DNA from: Phallusia mammillata
Lineage: Eukaryota; Chordata; Ascidiacea; Phlebobranchia; Ascidiidae
Assembly (NCBI GenBank): GCA_003260075.1
Contig: QLIY01000040.1
Location: 77,512-141,511, forward strand
Length of the DNA: 64,000 nt
Reading direction: 5' to 3'
Every line of letters begins with the position of its first letter. The stretch's first letter is position 1. The notes beneath the pieces were generated by a model that was not told where the DNA came from, searched no databases, and was given only the letters and a program-made list of their open reading frames with translations. Below, piece by piece: positions 1-10,230 of this stretch. The position numbers and the translations under genes are program-made.

Positions 1-89
1 ACCAGTAATGTTAACCGGTTCGCTGATCTCATGAAATTTCGTGAGACGGTTCTATAGAACCAGTGCGATCCGGCTGAATCCCACCACTG
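1..89 (-). mobile_element. Truncated hAT-type MITE
   Basis: The segment ends in TGAATCCCACCACTG at 75-89, the inverted end of the complete MITE at 62905-63081. Its interior also shares the GGTTCTATAGAACC palindrome and the AACCGG motifs with that copy. The other end lies outside the window, so no target duplication can be seen. Confidence 0.75.
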
Positions 90-716
90 CCCGTGGGGTA
101 GAAAAAATGTGTAATATTTTGAACTCAGAAAAGACGAGTGATGACGTGTTGAACTATCAATCTAAGCCCTCTGGGTTGAATTTTTCCTCCGTAACCAAAT
201 GCAAAATCTTTAGATCAAAGTTATGGTTTAGAAACTTAATTGTACTCTCGGGCTAAACAGATTGAGACTCGGTGGTAGCGTAGGTTTATTGAACAAATTT
301 GTCGTTCAACTGGGGTGATGCTAAACAAAATACTAAGCTAATTTTTTAAGAACTTGTAATTTTGCTCAGGTTTCGCCCACCAAAACGATAGAGCAGAGCA
401 ACGAAGTGAAAGATAACGTAATAGATTACAAGCGATTCTGCAAAATTGCCTGCAAGTTATTCCACCCTAGTTTCTAAGCAATTTATACTGACAACAAGAG
501 TAACAAACTGCAGAAAGTTGCCAGACCAGGTCTGATGTTTTTTGCCTGTCTTTTGTTAAAATCCTACACAATATTCAGTGGCCGTCATATGAACAAAACT
601 GCTTGGAGTACATTTTATTTTGACTGGTTTAGCTCTGGTGTATTTTCGCTGTCATTTATTAAAATCCTCCACGGTATTCAGTGGTGGCTATACGACCAAA
701 CTGCTTTACGTGTATT
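90..716. other. Intergenic, 3' of LENG1
   Basis: No gene is recognised. The short plus-strand ORFs at 41-256 and 535-762 have no family features; the first reads through MITE sequence and the second through the tandem repeat at 555-726. Confidence 0.6.
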
Positions 717-726
717 TTATTTTGAC
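555..726. repeat. Imperfect two-copy tandem repeat
   Basis: About 70 bp at 555-624 recurs imperfectly at 658-726; both copies share TTAAAATCCT, TATTCAGTGG, AAACTGCTT and ATTTTATTTTGAC. The second copy reaches into the LENG1 stop codon at 717-719, so part of it is the very end of the coding region. Confidence 0.6.
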
Positions 727-1472
727 GTTCTATTATTCCTAGCGAAAAGAGGGTTAAACTGATTGTTGTATTTCGGGACAAACGTTGATTGTCGGGGCGG
801 TGAGTCATCGTTTGCTTTAGCAACGCCGTAATGCTTTTCCAGCAGTCCCTTAGCGCGTTGTCTCTCCTGAGCTTCTCTCTGCAGCCGGGCCTTGCGCATT
901 TGCATCATCTTGTCGTCTTTGCCAGCACCGCTAGAGGTTCGCCGCTCGTGGGAATGCGTCTTTTCCTTTTTATGTGACTTTTTCGACTTCTTTTTCTTCT
1001 TAGATAAATGCTCTTTCATATCGTTAAGAGGATCAAGCGACGCTTTTCGTTTCGAGTCTTTTGATTCGTCGGCTGTTCGCTGAGGGGCTTTGAAATACCA
1101 AGGCTTGTCGTCATCTTTCATTGTCTCAACCGCGCTCTGTCCAAGGTAGGTCAACAAACCAATCTTTTTCTCCTGTGCCTCCTTTTCCAATCTCTTTTCC
1201 TCTTCGTGTTCGGCATTTTTTGCATCGGTCTCTAAGTTTTTGAACAGATTGGTCGTTGTGCCCGGTTCGCTACGTGCCAACTGCGTGTCTGTGGTGTTTG
1301 AAAGTCCCCGTGCGCGCTTTCGAAGCAATTCAGTGCGAGATTCCTGCTCCGCTAAAGCCACTCTTCGGAGTCGATCTTTTTCTTGAAGACGTGCCTCTTC
1401 TTCGTCCTTGCGCACTTTGGCGACGTTGTCTTTGTTGCGCACATGCCAGCTTTTTTTCGGCAAAATATTCAT
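717..1472 (-). CDS. LENG1: LENG1 homologue (Cir_N-domain nuclear protein)
   Basis: An uninterrupted 251-residue protein in one exon. It begins MNILPKKSWHVRNKDNVA, essentially the start of vertebrate LENG1 and the hallmark of the Cir_N domain shared with splicing factor CWC25. A charged coiled-coil stretch rich in E, K and R follows (about residues 20-55), then the conserved block GLLTYLGQSA near residue 105 and KPWYFKAP near 123. A lysine-rich region at about 155-175 looks like a nuclear localisation signal. From the family, a nuclear, possibly spliceosome-associated role is likely; the precise function is not settled. The start is the first in-frame ATG and matches the family N-terminus. It lies about 560 bp downstream of ANKRD13C on the same strand. 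Confidence 0.93.
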   Translation of the reverse strand: MNILPKKSWHVRNKDNVAKVRKDEEEARLQEKDRLRRVALAEQESRTELLRKRARGLSNTTDTQLARSEPGTTTNLFKNLETDAKNAEHEEEKRLEKEAQEKKIGLLTYLGQSAVETMKDDDKPWYFKAPQRTADESKDSKRKASLDPLNDMKEHLSKKKKKSKKSHKKEKTHSHERRTSSGAGKDDKMMQMRKARLQREAQERQRAKGLLEKHYGVAKANDDSPPRQSTFVPKYNNQFNPLFARNNRTSK

Positions 1473-2028
1473 CGCAATAAATTATGGCTACTTCAACCTA
1501 AGCATCAAAAGAAAGTAACAATTAAAATCATACTTCATAAAAATATGCAGATGCAATAAAACTCTCAACTGCACCATGATTTGATTGTCACGTGACTTTT
1601 ATCGTGTACGTTGGTCTATAATTATGTGAAGATAAAATCATGGTGCATAAGTAATGTCTAAAAGTGTGTATCATGGATAGTCACCAGGATAATGCGAGAA
1701 AAAACAAACGAATAATTCTGCCGAGAAACAAATAACAATGAACAAGCATAGGTTTGCGAGATACCCTTCATATGTACTACAATTGTATCACCGATTGCAG
1801 ATAACACTGCAACCAACTTCAATCTCATTGCAAACTGCATGCATACAGTATATATATCCCATACATAAAAAGTGCAGTAAAAGGGAAAGTAATTGCACTT
1901 AAAACGTAAAACAAACTAAAAACAGGCAGAAAAATAATGCAGAAGAAGAAACTAAAGAGGAAAATCTAATCAACTACTGTATAGTTGGTGTTATGATAAT
2001 TAGTAGACTTTTGCCAATACTTGAAAGT
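1473..2028. other. Spacer between ANKRD13C and LENG1
   Basis: It should hold the LENG1 promoter and the ANKRD13C 3' UTR. It is AT-rich, and nothing further is recognised. Confidence 0.5.
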
Positions 2029-4118
2029 TTAGACTGAGCTTCCAGATTTGCTATTGAGTTTTGCCATTTCTTGTTGCTTTTCTTTGGCAGTTTTTTCAAA
2101 CCACTCGCGGTCTTCCTTGTACGACCTTGGGACATCAAACATAGAGTCTGAAAGTGCATCAGAAAACTGGAACTGGGTAAAACTGACAGTGGCCTTTACA
2201 GCAGGGAAAATTGGTAGGTCAACTCGTACTGGAAAGCCAGGAGGTAGTCTTAGCTTGATAAAGTCTTTTAGCTTTGAGAACATTTTTCCTTTTGGGCCTA
2301 AAGCTTCCAAAATAGGCAGCAAATCCTCCAACCTAACTGGAAAGTCAGCACTAAGTCCAACTACAGGGTCAAACTGTTTTTGATTTATTTTCTCTCTGGG
2401 GTACCTTCCCAAACATGGGTTTGAGGCAGCAAGGCTTTTGTGATATTGGTCCCATGACATCTTCTGACCTTCAGGTGCGGGTAATGACTTTCTTCTCTCT
2501 GGTTCTTCATCAACACTTTCTTCCAAGAACTTTTCAGTGTTTTCAGCATGCTTAAAGGCGTCGCGCAGAGACTTATTGCGCCGAATGTCTTCCTCGGACA
2601 AATGCTCTCTGCGTTTCCTAGTCTGTACCAAAAGGCCAGATATTCGATAGAAGTCTGCTTCAAATCTTCCAATTTTTTCAGTTTTCTCATGCCTGAAAAA
2701 CCAGCCTGAACTAACTCTTTCGATGACAGATGCTTTGCTTTTCACAGCCACATCAATGATATCGCTACTCATTGCAACATCCACTTCATCTTCAATTGAG
2801 GCTTCACGTTCATTCGAAGATTGCTGCATGCGTTGGTAAACTTTTCTCCTGGAAAATATATGACATCACATTTCTCATTAGAAAATATTACTTAATACAT
2901 AACATTACCCTAATAAACCAGGCCCCAGATATATTTTGTCTTTGTAACATTTGAATTTACTCCAAAAAGTTTTCAGAATCACAATCAAGACAATGAACAA
3001 CTAAGAACGATATTGCCATTGAACTGTCATAAAATGCAGAAATTATACAACTTTAACATTTCAATTGTTTTATGAATGACCAAAAAATGCATAAATCATA
3101 ATTTTCAGTACATTTCAATTAACACTTCACTACATTTTATGCTCTTTCAATGGTCACTTTGTTCTTATTTAGGGCAATTTGATTTCTTTTCAAGACAAGT
3201 GGCCAATCAAATAACTATCATAACATACACCACTGTTACTCATTGTGCACCCATGACCAAACAATTAACTCTAAACATATTTACATGAGCTACTGTGTGA
3301 TAACCTTTAAAATGCAAATGTTATATTTACTTAACCTAATGCATACCACACAACATAATGTGCTAGTAATCATGCAAAGAAAAACAAATGCAAAGTGGTA
3401 CTTTCTTTAGCATGAGGATAATCAAACACATTTCAGCCAGTATATATATACTTGGCATTACAGTTTATGAAATTGTAGTGGATTAAAACATTTAATAAGG
3501 TTACCTATTATCCATCAGTACAATGTCAGGTTCCCCTTCAGTGTCAAAGTTTACCAAAAATGTCACATCCCCACGAATCCATCTCATGTCACTAAAATCT
3601 TCCAGGGTTGAGTCAAGTCGAATGCGACTTCCTTTTCTGTAGATCTTACATATGTCTGATGGCAAAATCTTTGACACAAAAGGGATCCAGCTTTGGAAAT
3701 CCCACTTCATTTCCAAAGAAAAATTGCCACCGATTGCTTCCAAAGCTCTGCGAATCTCAGGCTTTTTATGCTTAATGGCAGTTTTGTTTTGCTTTCTTAT
3801 GGCTCTAAACAGTGATGTTATGGTTTGTCTGTCACCATAGCTAATTGATTCATGCAACGGAGTCCAACCATATATGTTTTTGACATTAACAGTGTGATTG
3901 TGTTTGAGAAGAATCTGAACACATTCTTTGTGGCCAAGCATGACAGCAAGATGCAACGGTGTGTTTCCATGTTGATCCAGCTGATCAGCAAGCTGGGCTG
4001 ACTTGCTGCGGTTTACATACTTTGATACTCCTGAAATGTCATTGTTAAACACCAACTTGTGCAAAGTCAGTGTTTCTTGATGGGCAAAATCAGCGCTCAT
4101 ATTAATTATCTTTCCCAT
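2029..4118 (-). CDS. ANKRD13C: ANKRD13C homologue, two exons
   Basis: Exon 1 is 4118-3505 and exon 2 is 2848-2029, split by a 656-bp GT-AG intron (donor AG|GTAACC, acceptor TTTTCCAG|G). The spliced frame gives 477 residues and restores RKVYQRM across the junction, matching the KVYQR of vertebrate ANKRD13C. Ankyrin repeats lie at about residues 18-110 (HGNTPLHLAVMLGHKECVQ, GWTPLHESISYGDRQ). The ANKRD13/GPCR-chaperone domain follows, with WDFQSWIPFVSKILPSDICK, SDIIDVAV, GWFFRHEKTE, SRKRREHLSEEDI-like and LPPGFPVRVDLPIFP blocks. Vertebrate ANKRD13C sits on the ER membrane and helps biogenesis of some G-protein-coupled receptors; that role is inferred here. The protein is shorter at the N-terminus than the human one. 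The ATG at 4118 was chosen as the first in frame; a further 5' exon cannot be excluded. Confidence 0.93.
2849..3504 (-). other. ANKRD13C intron
   Basis: Bounded by GTAACC and TTTTCCAG on the minus strand, phase 2. The plus-strand ORFs inside it show no coding features. Confidence 0.85.
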
Positions 4119-4580
4119 TCAGTAAAATGTTTACATTGGTTTCACTTTAAGTTTAACCTTTTTAAGTTGTTAAACACAGCAATTTTGTTCAAATGCTAAA
4201 TAAACCTTCATCAAATGCTGCATAGTGAATAACCAAAGTGAAAAACATGTACAAAATGCTTGTTAGTATTTATTTTCTTTTTCTAATTCTTTTTAATTGT
4301 GTTTACTTTCCCTTTCTAGTTTTAGAGTACTGACGTTGTTGTTGAAGCTAATAACTAAATCTAATGTTCCACAAAATACTTTTTTTCATTTTTAGCACAA
4401 AACTATTGCGAATAATTTGATAGCCTAAGCTGCATTTGTCTTTCTTACACAAACTATCCAAGCTAGGAAGAATTTATCACTCTATCACACAAGATAACTA
4501 GCGCAAACAAAACAAACAACAAGTAAAGCAATCGTCAAATCACGAAGAAACGTACGTCACGCTTTGTCGCCCTTGCATTA

Positions 4581-4588
4581 TGACGTCA
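4581..4588. promoter_or_regulatory. CRE-like octamer TGACGTCA
   Basis: A perfect palindromic cAMP-response-element consensus about 460 bp upstream of the ANKRD13C start codon. The motif match is exact; its use is inferred, and the distance is compatible with a promoter or 5' UTR position. Confidence 0.35.
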
Positions 4589-5363
4589 CAAAAAATGCAG
4601 TGTCGAATGCGTCCCAGTTCGAATTTGATGACGCGGTTCCTTTCTTACCGGTATGTTGTACCCAAGAATAGTAATTTAGTTGTATTTTATGTCTTAAATT
4701 ATATTGATTGACCAAATTGTATAGGTGCAAAGCCTTTGCTTGGTATCTAATCCAATGGCGCTAGGATACGTACTTTGAATTCAACTCATTGCGCAGATTG
4801 ACAATAGCAAGGTTACGTAATGATTTTAAATTGCCGACCTATCTTTCAAAACTACCAAACCAAGCTAGTCATAGAAGGTTTTCTGGTCTTTTATTAACGA
4901 GTAGCCTATCGTTGTGCAAAATCCTGAAATTTAATGTCAAAATTGTATTCAAGTTAATTTCATCTTCCGGGCAAGGAAATGGAAAAGGCTGGTTTCTACC
5001 ACGTGAAATAAATGTTTTTGTTAAACTTTGCATAGGCAATATTACCGTTTTTCAAAAACAATGAAATAACAGTTTGCCTTCAAACCAAAGTTTACATTGT
5101 TCATTCTTACGCGGTTAAGTTAAACCATAGTCAAAATCTTCTTCATACAATATCACCTAATATCACTATGCAATCAAGTACGTATACTGATTAGGTCTAT
5201 GTCAAAAATTCGTCTGATTGCTTGTCGCACATCAAACGGATTGCAGACAAAATGCCATACGGTACACTAGCGTCATCTAGCGGATAATAATAAAAAATCA
5301 AAAAACAAATTTTACGTTTGCACTTTTAGGGCACAACCTATTGGGTTGCATTTGTACTGCTAC

Positions 5364-5388
5364 CAGAGACTACTAAGCTTAGTCTCTG
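5364..5388. other. Hairpin 3' of the YxxM-tail CTLD receptor gene
   Basis: CAGAGACTA and TAGTCTCTG form a 9-bp perfect stem around a 7-base loop, starting 14 bp downstream of the stop codon. It would be in the 3' UTR. Function unknown; it may be chance. Confidence 0.35.
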
Positions 5389-5401
5389 ACTGCTACTGTC
5401 T

Positions 5402-8330
5402 TTACCAATTTCGCACATGCGGTGCAACCCCACTTCCGTATGGGGAAACACTCGAATTTCGATTATATCGCTTGGGGTCAGTATGGCGCTCTGGTGCTGG
5501 TTTTAAATAATCGCTGTGGTGTGATGTTACGCGAGGCAGTGTTGAAACGTCCTCATAATCATCGTCGCGCCTCGTATTCATTGTGTGAAACTTCTGTTGT
5601 CCGGAAACAGAAGCGTTCAATTTTCGTTCCATGGCTGACCGCTGTTGTCTCGGTCTTTGAGTCTGGCTACGACCGAGACTGCTGCTGTTACCATGAATAG
5701 CCGGTCGGCTTGGCATGTGTTGTGAGCCGTGCATATCAGTATAAACGCTATCTTGTCCTATTGCACCAACATGGACTTGAGATTTCGAAAACATGTCCAC
5801 ATAGTCTTGACTGTCATCTTGGTCTTGCCAGGGCATTCTCGAAGCCACGTATGGATCTGAAGGTTTTCGAAATTCTGCTTGAGGTGGACGGATAGTCGGT
5901 GCTTTTTTCGAAACCACGTTTGGTTTCTTTATCTGATTTTTCGGCGGTTTCCAATTTGCTGGGGTTTTGTTTTTACTTTCGCCAGACATTGCAGTGTAGA
6001 TATCGTCGCTCATTGGTTGTTCTTGAGTTTTGGTCTTAGAGTTTCCAGTCATTGTGAGGTATATATCGTCGTCAGCGTCTTGTGCAAATACTACCTCAAA
6101 CATTTTGCCTTTGCGAAAGGGTTGGCTCAGTCGTCGAACGCCTTTCGCAATCGAGTCTTGAAAGGCCCGTCCTTTGCTGGCAAGGTCTTTTTCTCCATGG
6201 CGCATTTTTACATGACCAGGTTGGGGTGATGAAATAAAAATTTCGCCTGATTGACTATTATCAATTTTCGTACGATCCTGTAGTTCTTTGGAAGGTCCTT
6301 CTTCCTTTTGGTTGCTGCAAGATTTTTCATTGTTTGTGTGATTTCCATCATTTGGAATTCTTGTAGCTATTTCAGTTTCTTCTGGTTTCTGGATATTTGA
6401 CTTGGTCGCAGTTTGTATCTTTGTAGATCCTACGTTTGTTGATCCGTTTACGAATTCAGAAACGATAGTTTGAATTTTAAACAAATCTTTTATGGTGCTT
6501 TGACGCAAATCAACACTTTCTGACCTTGTGTCGTTCCGTTTCAGGAATATACTGCTCAACGATGCTCTATCGCTTTTTGATTTTCCATTCGATTTGTAGC
6601 TGACACGTACGTCATTGTTGCCATGGAAATCGGGCGGAAAACTTGCCCTTCTCTTTAGTCTTAAAGCAGATGAAGTTGAGAAGACTTGATCTTCGTGTTG
6701 TCCGTAAGTGGGAAAGTCAGTGCTGTTTGCAGATTTAGGAGACTTTTGACCTTCGGAGCCAAACTGGGTCGTTTTGTATGAAACTTTGGTTGGTATTCTG
6801 TGATTGTTACATGCTTGCTCATCCTCAGTTTTGGGTGCTTTGGAAACGGGCGGACTTTCGTCAGTTTCTAATAAAAAATATATATTTTAGTTTAAAGTTT
6901 TGCAGAACCTGCAAGTTTGTTTGTAAGGTTACCTTCTTGGTAACTTGCGTTGTAATCAGGTTTGTTTTGTAGACGGTATTTAAGAGACAAAGCTTGCATT
7001 TGTCTTTTTCTTACTTTTAAAATTTTTCTTCAAAACAAAAAAACAATAATTAATTGTTAGTTATTTTTTGTTACTATTGTAGGGTCTAATAGACTTGGAA
7101 ACAAACCAAAAATAAGATCAGTAGTTACATATTTTGTATCATGCAGTCGGAAAAAGCGAGTCACTACCGGGATTAGCAAAACATTACCTAAGTTACGTCA
7201 ATATAAAATGTTGTAAACAACTTTTTGTTTACGCCCACCTTCCGCGAGTGATGCGCCACAGGAGGAAACAACCCATTGTCACCAGAAGCGTTCCAACACA
7301 CGCACCAACTGCTGAAATGATTGTCACCTGTGTATGTGTTAAACCTCCGCTTGGTGGCACTCCAGACACTGTCTCTACAAATGTAAACAGTTTTTTATTA
7401 ACAATATATTACCAAGACAATGTAAAAAGTATAAAACTTGGTGAGATTTGTTAACAACGTTTTTCACACTTATACTATCAATGACTGGTTTCACTTGCTT
7501 TAATGTTCAACTGCTGACGGTAAATAAGTAAACAGCCATTTACCATTACTAGTTGTTGTTGGTGCATCGGATGTACTTGACTCTGTGCTGAATTTGCTTG
7601 ACCCTGTTTGCGTAGAAGCACTTGTCGTCCCTAAACACGAGCAAAATGCTTCTAGTTTGAATTTGTCTATTTAAGTATTAACAAAAGGTTGACTTTGTAC
7701 CAATTGCTTTCTCCGGAGTGGTCGTATCACTATCGATAAAAGTTGTAGTCTTCACAGACGTAGCAAACGTAGTTGTTGTTTCGGTAAACTGTGTTGTTTG
7801 TAAGCTTGTATTCCGCTCACAAATCAACCTGCATAAAAGTACGTTTAGTACAAAGTACCAACGTCAAGATTTGGTGAATATATTTCTACCCTGCCGGCGT
7901 AAAACAAGATATATTGCTGATTTGATAAATCATTTCTTCTGTGCCATTCATTTTGATCACACCCAAACAGGTAGTGTTTGAACCTTCGTTGCTGTCGTTA
8001 TCCGTTAAATTCGTCCTGGCAACGTAGAACGTGTGGGGTGCATCTAAAACAGTAAGGCTGCCATTTAAAATCGTATCTGTACAATGTTTTAACAACGTTA
8101 CCAGTCAGATTTCCTATTTCCCCCAAAAGGAAATCGAGAACATTTTCAGATTCAACAACTACAAGGGTTGCCAACATCTCTTCACATAATCCCAGCGCTG
8201 CGGAAAAATTGCTGACGGTTCTAAAGTCAACTTTGTACTCGTGGTTGGCGAAATTTATCCACTCTGCTGCGCCAGGTTGGCTCAAGGTGATAGCAACAAG
8301 GAAAAACAATAAGAATGGCGCCATTACCAC
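5402..8330 (-). CDS. CTLD type I receptor with four YxxM tail motifs
   Basis: Seven exons inferred: 8330-8102, 8076-7890, 7828-7701, 7630-7544, 7374-7239, 7027-6933, 6867-5402, total 775 residues; phases agree at every junction. Residues 1-22 are a signal peptide (MVMAPFLLFFLVAITL). A short divergent CTLD follows to about residue 144, ending LICER with Cys pairs, but lacking the EPN and WND calcium motifs. Then comes a Thr/Ser-rich stalk (about 145-225), one helix (VTIISAVGACVGTLLVTMGC, about 227-250), and a 525-residue tail. The tail has four YxxM motifs (YLTM 557, YTAM 578, YVDM 643, YTDM 663), plus YEDV 725 and YLKP 741. YxxM is the classical docking site for the PI3-kinase p85 SH2 domain, so signalling through PI3K is a reasonable inference. 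Ligand unknown. Exon 1 to exon 2 needs a 25-nt intron (see separate entry). Confidence 0.82.
8077..8101 (-). other. Candidate 25-nt intron or collapsed intron
   Basis: On the minus strand, GTAACG...GTACAG separates two coding frames of the CTLD. Removing exactly 25 nt restores the frame. The junction is phase 1 after a Gly codon, exactly as in the sister gene, where the intron at 10448-10923 is 474 nt. It is much shorter than usual animal introns, so an internal assembly loss or an indel is an alternative. Confidence 0.45.
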
Positions 8331-10230
8331 TTAGCTCGATAGTTGCGCATCGTTCACACAGTAAAGTCAGTTTGTTGATACTACTTTGCCTTTGCCTTGC
8401 TTGCCTCAAACTAATAACCATCTGTACCCATGTACGGCAAAGCAAGTGGTTTTCCAGGCATTGTGACTACATTTTATTTTTGAATACTTCCACACAGCGC
8501 TTCTCACGTCACAATGAGTGGGTTTAGCTGCATTGAATAGGCTGGTTACTTTGAGATCAGCCAGTGGGCGGAGAGGACCATTTAAATTTTAATTCATGCT
8601 TGTCACAGATGTTTTTCGGCCCTGTAAGGGTAACCAACAAACCCCCAGTACTGTTGCTCTAACTTTAAGATGTTGCGACTTTTAAATGCTTTTAAGATGA
8701 ATTTAGCGACAATGGCATTTCTTCAGTCAACACGGCGTATAGCAACTTGTAGTGTGTGAAAATCAAATGCTTTTTTGAAAGCTGCTGAGTTTACTTGAAT
8801 TTTTAGTTATATTTTCATTTATCGACAGATAATTCCCGAAAAAGGCGTTTCTATTCTAACCGACGAATCTGCCACATCAAGTTCCAAACAAAAAGATATA
8901 GGCTATTAGGCAGAAATCAATCAGAAAAGTTAAATTGGACGAATAGCAACCATGTCACATTTTTTATGTTTTTCTTCGTACTGATAAAAGCGATTATCGC
9001 GGAGTTACAATGTGCGCAGAACGCTGGGTCTAAAGCTTTAAATAGACATAACGACTGCAAGTAAATATGCTACCGCCTGGAAGTGACGTCAAAATTGCAA
9101 CACAATACACTTAACAGTCATGATATTCTTTTGCCGATGGCTATTTGCTGATAAATGAAAAAGTGTGTGGTTTTCCTACTGTAAGACTGAAATGCTATAT
9201 TGCGTTTTGTAGTGTTTGTGGATGTGTCAAATAATACAAATTTCTATTCCAAGATACAACCAACAACAAATTTTTTTTTTAGTTTCCCAAAACTAATGTA
9301 TTTTTGCTTCCATGGGTAGTTTACCAAAACAAAAATCTTTGTGCATTTTTTGCTTCTATGGGTCGTCTTTTCTTTTGTCCTTTTCTATGTAAATTTACAA
9401 TATTTTCGGATGAAAAGGATAAATTTGAAATTATATGACACGTTTTTAAATGTGGTATACTACAGCAGTTCATTTGCCTTTGGATTCCATTAAACTAACA
9501 AATAAACAGTTCAGTTTTAAACGCTATACGTTTTAAGCGAATGGATTGCCAGGCATTATTCTTGATATATTGAGTTAAATATACTGCTTTTAAAACTCAT
9601 TCACTTTTTAAACTAAGATAATAGCTAAAAGTCATCAAGCATATTTCATTCGCGATACAACCGTAGTCAAATGCACGGCGGAAGTGGTGTCAATTTGCAG
9701 ATTCACGTAGATAGACTGAGAAATGGTCGTTAAGTTGCAGACACAATTAAGGGTATTACGGACGAATACAGCAAAATTGCGCAACTTTAGTGAATACCCA
9801 TTAGCAATTTTGCACATATATCTTGACCCGTGTTGTTTTTGTTCATTTGGTAAATGTCAGCACCAGCCTAACGAAAAAAAAATAAACTAAAAATGTTTGA
9901 TATTTTAATTATGACACAAGGGTCAAGTATGACGCAAGGGTCAAAAATCGACACTGATTTTCCGTGAAAGTGATTTTAGGAATTGCAGTGATAGTGATAG
10001 GACATATTAGCTTTTAGCGATTTCCAATATTGCAACAGGGTACTTGTAACTAAGAGTGTTAAGTTTAGGCCGTTACAAAACTAATTAGGTTTGTCCTTGT
10101 TAGAGAAAGCGAAATAAGTTGTATAAAAAAAAACAATTTTGCCTTATTAACAGGAATTTGGCTTTGAAAAAGAAATTGGTTATAAACAAAAAATCTTTTT
10201 ATCGCGCAGATATAATAATCTTGTAATAAA
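8331..10230. other. Shared upstream region of two divergent CTLD receptors
   Basis: A 1.9-kb spacer between two head-to-head receptor genes, so it holds both promoters. The ORFs inside are short and featureless. A small tandem pair (ACACAAGGGTCAAGTATGAC, then GCAAGGGTCAA) lies near 9914-9947. No TATA box could be assigned confidently. Confidence 0.5.

Larger units (their letters stand above)
4119..5401. other. Intergenic, ANKRD13C promoter side
   Basis: Lies between the ANKRD13C start and the 3' end of the YxxM-tail CTLD receptor gene. Apart from the CRE-like site and the hairpin listed separately nothing is recognised. The plus ORF at 4789-5064 has no family features. Confidence 0.5.

Noticed and set aside
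2048-2383. 111-residue plus ORF
   Set aside because: Shadow of ANKRD13C exon 2 on the other strand.
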